Part shown: piece by piece, positions 53,101 through 60,119 of the stretch
Layout of the letters: each line of letters opens with the position of its first letter
How positions within the stretch are numbered: position 1 is the first letter of the stretch
Assembly (NCBI GenBank): GCA_016190055.1
Contig: JACPRH010000010.1
Location: 46,497 to 110,496 of the forward strand
Direction: 5' to 3'
DNA length: 64,000 bases
Source of the DNA: Nitrososphaerota archaeon
GTDB lineage: Archaea; Thermoproteota; Nitrososphaeria; Nitrososphaerales; JACPRH01
Translations under genes and position numbers: made by a program
The notes under the pieces: generated by a model
What the model saw: the letters and a program-made list of their open reading frames with translations, nothing else
What the model was told of the DNA's origin: nothing
Databases searched by the model: none

Positions 53101-53871
53101 CCTTGGAGCGAAGTGAAGAATACGAAGCACCCGTTAATGAAGGATGGCTTCACCCATATACTGTACACCCCCAAGTATAGGCACGCTGCGCATACAACCG
53201 CCGCTAGCACCGACATAGAGGTCGCCTTCTTCGGACCCTTCGGAGACTTTTACCGACATGATAAGCGGAAACCGTGGGTAAGTGAAGGTTACGTTGATCT
53301 TAACCCGTTAGACGCGAAGGAACTCGGCATCGAGGATGGTGACTACATCTGGGTTGACGGCGATCCGAGTGATCGTCCGTTCCGCGGCTGGCAGAAGAGG
53401 TCTGAAGATTACCGTGTAATGAGATGGATGGTCAGGGCAAGATATTACCCGAATATACCGCGGCGGACAGCAAGAGCTTGGTTCCACTTCTACATAGCTA
53501 CCCATGGTAGTGTACAGGGCGCCGAGACGAGACCTGATGGTCTTGCCAAGAACCCGAAATCAGGATATCAGGCTGCGTACAGATATGGTTCCCACCAGTC
53601 GGTTACCCGAGCTTGGTTGAGAACCACCTTGATGACCGACAGCCTAGTTCGGAAGGAGTATCACGGTCAGCTTCTAGGGAAAGGCTTTGCACCTGACATT
53701 CACTGCGTAGCCGGTGCACCGAAGGAGTCTTTCGTAAAAATATCGAAGGCGGAGGCAGGCGGCATCGATGGAAAAGGCCTGTGGGACCCTGCGGCAGCCG
53801 GCTTCCGACCTACCTACGAGAATGACATCGTCAAGAAGTATCTGAAAGGAGAGTTCGTAACAGTAAAGTAA
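50167..53871 (+). CDS. DMSO-reductase-family molybdoenzyme catalytic subunit (NarG/DdhA type II-like)
   Basis: The 1234 residues carry a hydrophilic N-terminal extension of about 75 residues, then a twin-arginine segment FNRRKFLLMVSPVVAGVLA at residue 79, so the enzyme is exported folded. The first Fe-S cluster has LCSPNCTVGC with Cys147, Cys151, Cys155 and probably Cys195; NarG has His at the first place. The type II region YSWHTDLPPGHP has Ser352 where NarG has the Mo-binding Asp. WGMNWISTKMPDAHW and ILRPGTDAALAFG follow, as in NarG. Substrate unknown: nitrate, chlorate, selenate and organic substrates remain possible. The ATG overlaps the previous stop by one base; a GTG at 50353 would give a more normal Tat signal. 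Confidence 0.9.
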   Translation: MHRKMKQENKDGSKKKRIAVSPEKGTQDLKQASTNSASNEVLVEVKQSETPGSEKPRVEQNTVSEQQSQASAKGRSYSFNRRKFLLMVSPVVAGVLAKVYLPDQVFAFSALEPIDTKINPLETYPNRDWEDVYRDIYTPDYTFHYLCSPNCTVGCLLKASVKNGVLRYVDPSFGYHNTTDMYGNHASSRWDPRACISGLSYVRRFYSDRRVKNPFIRKGFKAWVDDGYPRDPETGLPPQKYLEGRGKDDWITVSWDEVFQIIAATMVNITKTYSGDGGKKLLLKQNYDPAMVEATEGAGVRTMKTRGGMPFLGTMRLTGMYRFANMLSLLDSHVRNLDAAHAKGGRTWDSYSWHTDLPPGHPMVTGIKTSDFDLFTAENAKVITMWGMNWISTKMPDAHWITEARIKGAKLITIATEYQSTSNKADEVIILRPGTDAALAFGVAQVLIKEKLYDEEFIKSYTDLPLLIRMDTLKRLNARDVISNYKPAELSNFTRIIKPDEHETHPAEQDRQLIPEAIRNEWGDYTVWDSKKGSAVVVTRDQVGKMFNESGIDSALEGEFEVKLVDGSKVKVRPVFDLIREYLDNNFDPDTASEVTWTPKEAITNLARTIAANKRGGVLFATGMGPNHYFNNDLKDRAIFLLASLSANEGFFGGDVGSYSGNHRIELFNGVMEYYYEDPFNIEADLSKPTNTKHYAWPESAHYYNYGDRPLRVGNKLFTGKTHMPTPTKVAWWANANSILGNAKWAYDVIMNTLPRIEMVVVNDWFWSATCEYSDIVLGVDSWCERKLPDIYGSCTNPFVQAAPRTPLPKMFDTKDDLECYYGVAEKLSGLTGDDRFKKFWSFVPANKVDAVIDRVLVASNATKGYTFKDIEESCKNGTPFYMATRTTPRITGWEQVNESKPWYTKSGRLEFYRDEDEWIEYGENLPVFRECPDSTYHEPFVIVSKPHPAVKPKPPQEYGLDPNDLSVEVRQVRNVAKPWSEVKNTKHPLMKDGFTHILYTPKYRHAAHTTAASTDIEVAFFGPFGDFYRHDKRKPWVSEGYVDLNPLDAKELGIEDGDYIWVDGDPSDRPFRGWQKRSEDYRVMRWMVRARYYPNIPRRTARAWFHFYIATHGSVQGAETRPDGLAKNPKSGYQAAYRYGSHQSVTRAWLRTTLMTDSLVRKEYHGQLLGKGFAPDIHCVAGAPKESFVKISKAEAGGIDGKGLWDPAAAGFRPTYENDIVKKYLKGEFVTVK

Positions 53872-53891
53872 GGTGAGTTGAAAAAGAGAAA

Positions 53892-55031
53892 ATGGCGAAA
53901 GTATACAACTGGCAGCTCGGTCGATACATGGAGTATTGGTACGAAGAGGTGAGGCCGCGGAAGCAGATGGCGGCTGTCTTCGATATCAATAAGTGTATCG
54001 CCTGCCAAACCTGCACGATGGCCTGTAAGACCACTTGGACCTCAGGAAAAGGCCAAGAGTACATGTGGTGGAACAATGTTGAGACCAGGCCATGGGGATC
54101 TTTCCCAATGGGCTGGGACAGTAAGCTCCTAAACCTTCTAGGTCCACAGGAGTGGGTTAACGGTATCTATGCTGGAAAAACAATCTTCGAGGCAGCTCGA
54201 CCCGGTGAACGAGTCCTAGGTAATCTTCCAATAGATATGGACTGGGCCTACCCGAACCGAGGCGAGGATGAGACAAACGAGCCTATTGACGAAGCCAAAT
54301 ACTACTTCAGCATGCCACATTCCATCTGGACCTTCTATCTAGCCCGAGTGTGCAACCACTGCACCTACCCGGCCTGCCTAGCAGCCTGCCCAAGAACATC
54401 AATATACAAACGACCACAGGACGGCATCGTGCTGCTTGACCAGCAGCGCTGCCGAGGATACCGGGAATGCGTCAGGGCCTGCCCCTACAAGAAACCTATG
54501 TACAATCATGAAACGAGAATCTCCGAGAAGTGCCTCTTCTGCTTTCCAGCAGTTGAGCAGGGCAATTGGCCTCGCTGCATGCGGAGCTGCATAGGTAAAA
54601 TCCGTATGTTCGGTTCTATCCACACTCCTGACAATATTGATCCGGAGAATCCAATTGACTTCTTGGTGCACGTTAAGAAGGTTGGGTTACCACTCTATCC
54701 ACAGTTCGGCACCGAACCGAATGTCTACTATATCCCGCCAATTCACGTGCCTGCTACCAAGTTTCTGCAGCAGATGTTCGGCCCTAATGTGCAGAAGGCT
54801 CAGGAGACCTATAACGCGATGAGGAACGGAGAAGATCCGGAGCTCCAAGGAATCCTTATGCTGAACGTGAGCACCGACAGAATCTTCTCGAAGTTCAGGG
54901 TCACCGACAAACACGCAATAGGCTTCGATGACAACGGCTCAGAGGTAGTTCGAGTCAACCTTAACGAGCCTAAGGTGGTCAGGCCCTTCTACGATCCAAA
55001 GCTAGGCGTATACAGGCATAACATAACGTAA
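53892..55031 (+). CDS. Iron-sulfur (beta) subunit with four clusters, NarH/DdhB-like
   Basis: It wires the Mo subunit to the next carrier. Four Cys groups occur in order: CIACQTCTMACKTTW (about 36), CNHCTYPACLAACP (about 155), CRGYRECVRACPYKK (about 188) and CLFCFPAVEQGNWPRCMRSC (about 215). In the third, Tyr replaces one Cys (Trp in NarH), so this cluster is probably 3Fe-4S. There is no signal peptide; it likely travels with the alpha subunit through the Tat system. It starts 21 bases after the alpha gene behind AAGGTGAGTTG. Confidence 0.93.
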   Translation: MAKVYNWQLGRYMEYWYEEVRPRKQMAAVFDINKCIACQTCTMACKTTWTSGKGQEYMWWNNVETRPWGSFPMGWDSKLLNLLGPQEWVNGIYAGKTIFEAARPGERVLGNLPIDMDWAYPNRGEDETNEPIDEAKYYFSMPHSIWTFYLARVCNHCTYPACLAACPRTSIYKRPQDGIVLLDQQRCRGYRECVRACPYKKPMYNHETRISEKCLFCFPAVEQGNWPRCMRSCIGKIRMFGSIHTPDNIDPENPIDFLVHVKKVGLPLYPQFGTEPNVYYIPPIHVPATKFLQQMFGPNVQKAQETYNAMRNGEDPELQGILMLNVSTDRIFSKFRVTDKHAIGFDDNGSEVVRVNLNEPKVVRPFYDPKLGVYRHNIT

Positions 55032-55047
55032 GCAGAGATGTGAGTAA

Positions 55048-55929
55048 GTGAAGAAGATAGTTTTAATCGCCGTTGCTCTGGTCGCGCTGGTCTCACTCTC
55101 AGTTCTTGTCTATGGCATCGAAGCTAGACAAGCTGCTGATGTCGTATCAATCCGAGTTTCAGACGCACTGCCCGTAACTGATCCGCACTCACAACTCTGG
55201 TCTAAAGCCACTGAGTTTCAATTACCCATGGGTAGCCAAACTATAATTGCTCCGGTGAAGCCGGCCCCCTCAGTTCCATACATCCAGGTTCGTTCACTCA
55301 ACAACGGTACGCATATCGCCTTTCTGATAACTTGGGCGGACTCTACTAAAAACGACCGTACTGTGAAGATAGACGAGTTCAGGGATGGTTCAGCTGTTCT
55401 CTTGGGCCCAGTCGGCGAGATGGCGGTACTGGCCATGGGCACCGCAACAATACCTGTTAACGTCCTTCATTGGAAGGCTGATTGGCAGGCTGATATCGAC
55501 ACTGGCTTTCAAGGAGTGGAGTCAGCCTTCCCAAACTTCTGGGTGGATATGTATCCAAACGTTATCGGCGAACCTCCCTATACCCTTCCAGGCAACTTCT
55601 CCGATGCCGCAAAGCTTTACCTGCCCGGATGGAAGGTAGGTAACTCTTTTTCTCAGCCACTTAAGGTGACATCGGTGGAGGAGAATAGAGCAAGAGGCTT
55701 TGGTTCCTTAGCTACTGAGCAGAGCCAAGGAGCAATTGGACGAGGCATATGGGAAAACGGTCAGTGGAGCGTTGTGATCGCGCGTCAGCTGCACCCTAGC
55801 GATAACGAGGACATTCAGCTAATCTCAGGAGAAAAATACTCTACCGCGTTCGCCATCTGGGATGGCGCCAGCGGAGATGTCGGCGCCAGAAAATCAATCA
55901 CCGCGCTACTTACCCTGTATGTTCAGTGA
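55048..55929 (+). CDS. Heme-binding gamma subunit, EbdC/DdhC-like
   Basis: A Sec-type signal or anchor (KKIVLIAVALVALVSLSVLV) precedes a beta-sandwich of the ethylbenzene-dehydrogenase gamma type, with THIAFLITWADSTKN, IDEFRDGSAVLLGP and NVLHWKADWQADID. In EbdC and related proteins one heme b is held by Met and Lys; candidates here are Met and Lys in the middle part but I cannot fix them. The GTG start lies 17 bases after the beta gene. This subunit marks the enzyme as an outer-face type II enzyme and not a membrane NarI type. Confidence 0.82.
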   Translation: MKKIVLIAVALVALVSLSVLVYGIEARQAADVVSIRVSDALPVTDPHSQLWSKATEFQLPMGSQTIIAPVKPAPSVPYIQVRSLNNGTHIAFLITWADSTKNDRTVKIDEFRDGSAVLLGPVGEMAVLAMGTATIPVNVLHWKADWQADIDTGFQGVESAFPNFWVDMYPNVIGEPPYTLPGNFSDAAKLYLPGWKVGNSFSQPLKVTSVEENRARGFGSLATEQSQGAIGRGIWENGQWSVVIARQLHPSDNEDIQLISGEKYSTAFAIWDGASGDVGARKSITALLTLYVQ

Positions 55930-55932
55930 TAG

Positions 55933-56583
55933 TTGTTGGTCGCCTCCCCATCTGTAATTCGCGTTCAGCTGCTCGCGGCAGAATCTGCTGTGTACGGGCT
56001 TCTCGCCAGGGCCTTAAGCCCAGATGTGCAGCAGCTTTACGATAAATCGCTGCTTGAGGATCTTAAGTCTACGATTGAATCAATTTCAACCCCATATCTT
56101 TCAGGCAGTTTTGCTCGGCTCTTTGAGAAGATTCAGGCTGGAGGCTGGTCGCTGCAGGATCTCCGGCTAGAACATACTCGTCTCTTCGTCAAGGGTGAAG
56201 GACTTCCATACGAAACCTCGTTCGATAAGAAGAGGCCGTTCGGCAAGCCGCATGAGTTGGCTGATATCGCTGGCTTCTACCGTGCCTTCGGCTTGAAGCC
56301 TAACAAAGAGTTTCCTGATTACATTGTGTGTGAGCTGGAATTTATGAGCTTACTATGTCTAAAGGAGAGTATTGCGGAGGGGGACGGTCAGTTCGAGCAG
56401 GCTGAAATCTGCATGGATACTCAGCGAAAGTTCATCAACGAGCATCTCGGCAGATGGCTAAACAGCTTTAACAAGCATATGGGGAAATCTGCGAGGCTAC
56501 CGGTCTATCCTGCGCTAATTTACTTTGTACATCAATTTGTGGTCTTTCACGCAAACACTCTCGGCGCGAAAATACCTGATTGA
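55933..56583 (+). CDS. TorD/DmsD-family molybdoenzyme chaperone
   Basis: This cytosolic chaperone would hold the Tat signal of the alpha subunit until cofactor insertion is done. The all-helical 216 residues include LEHTRLFVKGEGLPYETSFD, the family block PDYIVCELEFMSLLCLKES and NEHLGRWLNSFNKHM. It begins 4 bases after the gamma gene and is the last gene of the operon, after which T-rich DNA (CTTGTTTTTAATT) may end transcription. Confidence 0.9.
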   Translation: MLVASPSVIRVQLLAAESAVYGLLARALSPDVQQLYDKSLLEDLKSTIESISTPYLSGSFARLFEKIQAGGWSLQDLRLEHTRLFVKGEGLPYETSFDKKRPFGKPHELADIAGFYRAFGLKPNKEFPDYIVCELEFMSLLCLKESIAEGDGQFEQAEICMDTQRKFINEHLGRWLNSFNKHMGKSARLPVYPALIYFVHQFVVFHANTLGAKIPD

Positions 56584-56744
56584 TCGAGCAAACACCTGAT
56601 GACTTGCTTACAGATTGGTTGGTTAATTAGCTGACAAATACACTTGTTTTTAATTAATGAAAAGTACTAGTTGTAGGCAGGCTTTACCTACCGTAGAGGT
56701 GCTGTTACCCTCCGGTTACTACTTGTTTTTCGGGGCTGTCTGCT

Positions 56745-57383
56745 TTACTTTTGCAGTAGAGCATCTCGCTTGTCTTGCTGAACTGCTACCGTTGCAAGTA
56801 AGGCGGCACCTATCAAAGCTACAGCGATGGATACTAACATAGATATGATGACCCCGAGGGATTCTGTGGATATTACGGTGGGTTCCTCAGTGGCTAATTG
56901 CTTTAGCTCGAGTGACGCTTTTACTTGGTTTTCACTTAGGGTTTTACTTCCCTCAAATTTGGATGTGATTTCAATGGGTCCGCTTGTCTCTCTAGTGAAC
57001 CTTATTATTGCGACGCCGTCGCAATCGGTTATCGCGTGCCCAACCCATTCCAACGTTGAGTCTTGGCTGTCTATATAGAAGTTCACTGGGGCGGCGACTA
57101 TTGCGCTGCCATCGTCATCTGTAAGAGTGGCGTACGCAGTTACTTTGTTGCCGATGATTTCGTTTACAGCTACCTCAACAGTTAGGCTTGTTTGGGGATT
57201 AGTGGGTTGTGTCTGGATGCCCGTCTCGCAGAATGAGGTTCTTAATTGGGGTACTGCGACTGCGGCTGGGATTATCCAGACTGCTGTGAGGACTAAAAGC
57301 ATTACTGCTGGTAGAACGGTTTGTGAGACAGATCCTGCTGCAAATCTGACTTGTTTCACATTAGGACAGAATACATCCCTCAT
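56745..57383 (-). CDS. Secreted Ig-like protein with C-terminal anchor
   Basis: A signal peptide (VLPAVMLLVLTAVWIIPAAV) is followed by an Ig-like/bacterial Big-type domain (TAYATLTDDDGSAIVAAPVN, ITDCDGVAIIRFTRETSG) and a C-terminal membrane helix (SMLVSIAVALIGAALLATVA). It is a cell-surface protein without enzyme motif. The track ATG overlaps a TATA-like TTTTATTAAAT, so transcription may start near 57360 and the GTG at 57359 (VKQVRFAAGS) may be the true leaderless start. The ACTTAAC palindrome lies just upstream of that TATA box. Confidence 0.65.
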   Translation of the reverse strand: MRDVFCPNVKQVRFAAGSVSQTVLPAVMLLVLTAVWIIPAAVAVPQLRTSFCETGIQTQPTNPQTSLTVEVAVNEIIGNKVTAYATLTDDDGSAIVAAPVNFYIDSQDSTLEWVGHAITDCDGVAIIRFTRETSGPIEITSKFEGSKTLSENQVKASLELKQLATEEPTVISTESLGVIISMLVSIAVALIGAALLATVAVQQDKRDALLQK

Positions 57384-57396
57384 TTAATAAAATTCT

Positions 57397-57412
57397 ACTT
57401 AACACGTTAAGT
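57397..57412. promoter_or_regulatory. Second copy of the palindrome ACTTAAC-AC-GTTAAGT
   Basis: Perfect 7-bp arms, located a few bases upstream of the TATA-like element of the secreted-protein gene. That is the place for an archaeal activator site. The arms are identical to those at 47243-47258. Confidence 0.6.
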
Positions 57413-57570
57413 TGATCCTAAATGAGCCAACCAATAATAAACGCGTAAAGGCATTCTTCTACCACCGCAAAGTTCATTCAGCTTGACTTAAACCTGTTTC
57501 ATTCCCATTACTGGTCTCCAAACCTTCTCATATCGGATTAGACATGAAAAATTTCTGGTGGTTAATGATG

Positions 57571-58137
57571 TTATTTTGTTACGCTTCTTAAACTGATTGT
57601 TATCCACCAAGCTGCTCCCGCAAGATAAGCTGCGGCTTCAGGAATTGCGATACCCTGCCACTGAAACAGCCATACTAATATCGAGAAAAGGCTCAAAGCG
57701 ATTCCTAACAACCCTAGGGCGATTCTGTGCATCTCAAGAACATACGAGAGTCCAAGAACAAGGAGCGACAAGGTGAGTAGCGTAAAGAACACAACTGATA
57801 CGTAAAGGTGAATCCGGCCAACGGTCTCAGGGAACAGCCCGATAGCGCTTAGCGAACATCCATCAAGAAGCAGAAGCATCACTCCGACTCGGGCGAGACG
57901 ACTCTGTAGAATACTCCAAAGCCCTGATGCGAAGATAATTAGCATTGCACCACCTGTGATGAGTGCTGTGTTGAACAGCAGAGCAGCTGAACCGCTTACC
58001 CCCAAATCACTCAAAGCATTTCCTGTCCAGCTGAACCACGGTGAAACTGAAATGGCTGATAGAACTAGGGCCGAAACAACAAAGGGGCCAAGTATCCCTA
58101 TCCCGCCTGATGCTCTTACGTATAGTCGTCCCCTCAT
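57571..58137 (-). CDS. DUF998-like membrane protein
   Basis: Six hydrophobic helices are present: GILGPFVVSALVLSAISVSP followed by SWTGNALSDLGVSGSAALLF, LWSILQSRLARVGVMLLLLD and others. The N-terminal 'SPWFSWTGNALSDLG' block and the GLFPE turn are typical of DUF998 (frag. of the Frag1/DUF998 superfamily). No role is known. It stands between the secreted protein gene and the SDR gene on the minus strand. Confidence 0.72.
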   Translation of the reverse strand: MRGRLYVRASGGIGILGPFVVSALVLSAISVSPWFSWTGNALSDLGVSGSAALLFNTALITGGAMLIIFASGLWSILQSRLARVGVMLLLLDGCSLSAIGLFPETVGRIHLYVSVVFFTLLTLSLLVLGLSYVLEMHRIALGLLGIALSLFSILVWLFQWQGIAIPEAAAYLAGAAWWITISLRSVTK

Positions 58138-58176
58138 ACCTTTACACCATCCTTAATCATCAGTTAGTCTAGTCTC

Positions 58177-58932
58177 CTAATGCATAACTGTTCCGCCGTC
58201 CACAATCAAAGTTTGACCCGTCATGTAGTCTGAGCCGTTTGAGGCTAGGAAGCCTATTACTCTCGCGACCTCCTCAGGTTTTCCGAAACGCTTCAGCGCC
58301 GTCTCATCGAGAAAGGTCCGTATCTCCTCGTGGCTCAACCACTTTACCCAGCCTGTAGAAATGCTTCCCAACGCAACAGCGTTAACCTGCACATACGGCG
58401 CCAAAGACCAAGCTAACGCCTTGGTCATTCCTAGAATTCCTGCCTTGGCTACTGCGTAGACGAAGCCGTGGGGATCTCCAGCAATCGCCGGCGTCGACGC
58501 GACGTTGATTATTTTGCCCTCCTTCTGCTGCTTCATAGTCGCCGCAACGGCCTGTGAGCAAAGGAACGTTCCCTTCAGATCAACCTCCATCGGGCCACGC
58601 CACAAATCATCCGTAATATCCTCGAACGGTGTCTCCCAGACGTTGCCAGAGGCAAAGCCCGCGTTGTTAACAAGTATGTGCACTGCACCGAACTCCTGCA
58701 CCGTTCGGCTGACCAACGTCTCCACCTCTCTGCGAACTGAAACATCAGCCTTCACCACCAACGCCTTGGACCCCGCGGCCAGAACCTCTTCAGCCACTCT
58801 CTCCGCTTCTTCCTCCGACTTGTGATGGTTAATCACGACGTCTGCGCCTGCTTGCGCCAGCTCTAACGAGGTGTATCGGCCTATGCCTCGGCTGGACCCG
58901 GTGACAATAGCAACCTTTCCCTTCAAGCTCAT
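58177..58932 (-). CDS. Short-chain dehydrogenase/reductase (SDR)
   Basis: A classical NAD(P)-dependent oxidoreductase of 251 residues. The cofactor motif VTGSSRGIGRYTSLE is at residue 10, NNAGFASGNV at about 88, the catalytic Ser in INVASTPAIAG and the YAVAK pair at about 160, and the C-terminal GSDYMTGQTLIVDGG. These features resemble 3-oxoacyl-ACP reductase-type enzymes, but the substrate cannot be told. The start overlaps the queC stop by 4 bases, so they share a transcript. Confidence 0.9.
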   Translation of the reverse strand: MSLKGKVAIVTGSSRGIGRYTSLELAQAGADVVINHHKSEEEAERVAEEVLAAGSKALVVKADVSVRREVETLVSRTVQEFGAVHILVNNAGFASGNVWETPFEDITDDLWRGPMEVDLKGTFLCSQAVAATMKQQKEGKIINVASTPAIAGDPHGFVYAVAKAGILGMTKALAWSLAPYVQVNAVALGSISTGWVKWLSHEEIRTFLDETALKRFGKPEEVARVIGFLASNGSDYMTGQTLIVDGGTVMH

Positions 58933-59615
58933 ACTGTTACTCTATTCAGCGGGACGCCTCGATTTATGCTGTACTCTGCAGGATCCTCTACACCGAGCCT
59001 GTTGAACGCTTCTCTTCTCAGTCTGCAGGCGTCGCAGTGACCGCAGGCCTTGGCACCGCTTCCGTGGCAGCTCCAGGTGAGGTGCAGCGGTACACCTAGT
59101 TCAAGCGCCATCTTCACCACATCAATCTTCGAAAATCCTGCGAGCGGGGTAATGACGTTTAGAGGTTTCCTGCCTCCGATGAGTGTTCCCAGCTTAATCA
59201 CGTGGTTCATCGCCTCAATGAATTCAGGCCTTGAATCCGGGTAGTGCTGGTGGTCCTGCCGATTGTGTCCACCGATAATCCAATCTGCGTCCAACGTCTC
59301 CGCCCACCCTGCTGCGACCCCGTAGAAGACTATGTTCCGCGCCGGCACATAGCTATTAGGCACACGTTCCTCGTACCGCTCAAGACCATCTAGCGGACTG
59401 TCAACAGCTTCCTTCAGGAATGGGAGGCCGATTGTCCGATACTCCTTGACATGAGCTGCCTGCGCTAACTGCCCAGATGCACTTATTTCTCGAGGGTTTC
59501 TGCGGTTATAATTGAAGGTGAGCGCGAAGGGCTCCCAGCCTCGGTTTCTAGCCCACCATAAACATACAGCTGAATCTATGCCGCCTGAGACGAGGATGAC
59601 TGCCTTCTCAGATAT
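58929..59615 (-). CDS. queC: 7-cyano-7-deazaguanine synthase QueC, start codon missing or frameshifted
   Basis: QueC makes preQ0, the precursor of archaeosine in tRNA. The track shows only the last 144 residues. Upstream in the same frame I read SEKAVILVSGGIDSAVCLWW, a PP-loop ATP site, then ALTFNYNRRNPREI and RTIGLPFLKEAVDS. The C-terminal zinc site is TWSCHGSGAKACGHCDACRL. There is no ATG, GTG or TTG between the in-frame TGA at 59624-59622 and the PP-loop. An ATA at 59615 sits 8 bases after AAGGTGA; alternatively GTG at 59625 (VKRHI) starts translation and the reading frame shifts by one base. The length from 59615 (228 aa) is normal. Confidence 0.82.
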   Translation of the reverse strand: MSEKAVILVSGGIDSAVCLWWARNRGWEPFALTFNYNRRNPREISASGQLAQAAHVKEYRTIGLPFLKEAVDSPLDGLERYEERVPNSYVPARNIVFYGVAAGWAETLDADWIIGGHNRQDHQHYPDSRPEFIEAMNHVIKLGTLIGGRKPLNVITPLAGFSKIDVVKMALELGVPLHLTWSCHGSGAKACGHCDACRLRREAFNRLGVEDPAEYSINRGVPLNRVTV

Positions 59616-59699
59616 GCCTCTTCACCTTATTGGGTGCAGATGATCAGATGTGGACATCCGGCTGCTCTTTAGATTAGATTGACGGCGTTTCAGATTAAG

Positions 59700-59930
59700 T
59701 TATGCAGTAATGGGATAAGTGGTGGTTCCGCCGACGTTTGCGGTGTGCGTCGGTGAAGAAAGGGTTTTGCTCAGTGATTTCTTGCGTGCTTTCCACCAGA
59801 TGATGGAGAGGGTGGTGAGTAGGATTATTGTTAGCACTGGGAAGACGAAGTCCCCGTATTGGGTGTAGACCGCTAGCAGTCGCTCTTTCATTGAATTTGC
59901 ACCGTTCCCTCGGGCCATTAGCTCACCCAA
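59700..59930 (-). CDS. Small single-helix membrane protein (76 aa)
   Basis: The ORF has one strong hydrophobic helix (FVFPVLTIILLTTLSIIWWK) followed by basic residues and a Thr-rich tail (NVGGTTTYPITA). The start may be the first Met, MARGNGANS or MKERLLAVY. No family is recognised. It lies upstream of queC on the same strand. The TGTTAC motif cluster is 45-85 bases before its start. Confidence 0.45.
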   Translation of the reverse strand: MGELMARGNGANSMKERLLAVYTQYGDFVFPVLTIILLTTLSIIWWKARKKSLSKTLSSPTHTANVGGTTTYPITA

Positions 59931-59974
59931 TCTACGTGTCTGTGGGTACGAGCCTTGGTTACGGTGCTGAAATG

Positions 59975-60014
59975 TGTAACACCCACCTGTTATAACTGTT
60001 ACGAGATATGTTAC
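59975..60014. promoter_or_regulatory. Cluster of TGTTAC/GTAACA motifs between divergent genes
   Basis: Within 40 bases occur TGTAAC, TGTTATAAC, TGTTAC and again TGTTAC. They form overlapping inverted and direct arrangements between the small membrane protein gene (minus) and polB (plus). This looks like a repeated operator half-site. Confidence 0.4.
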
Positions 60015-60119
60015 AGCAAAATGATCAATACACGAACAGCGGACTGGTTCACCTTATTTCGCCGCGCTGTTTCCAAAGTAAATATAACCCTGTTGAAACC
60101 GTGTTCAGGCTGAGTTATC

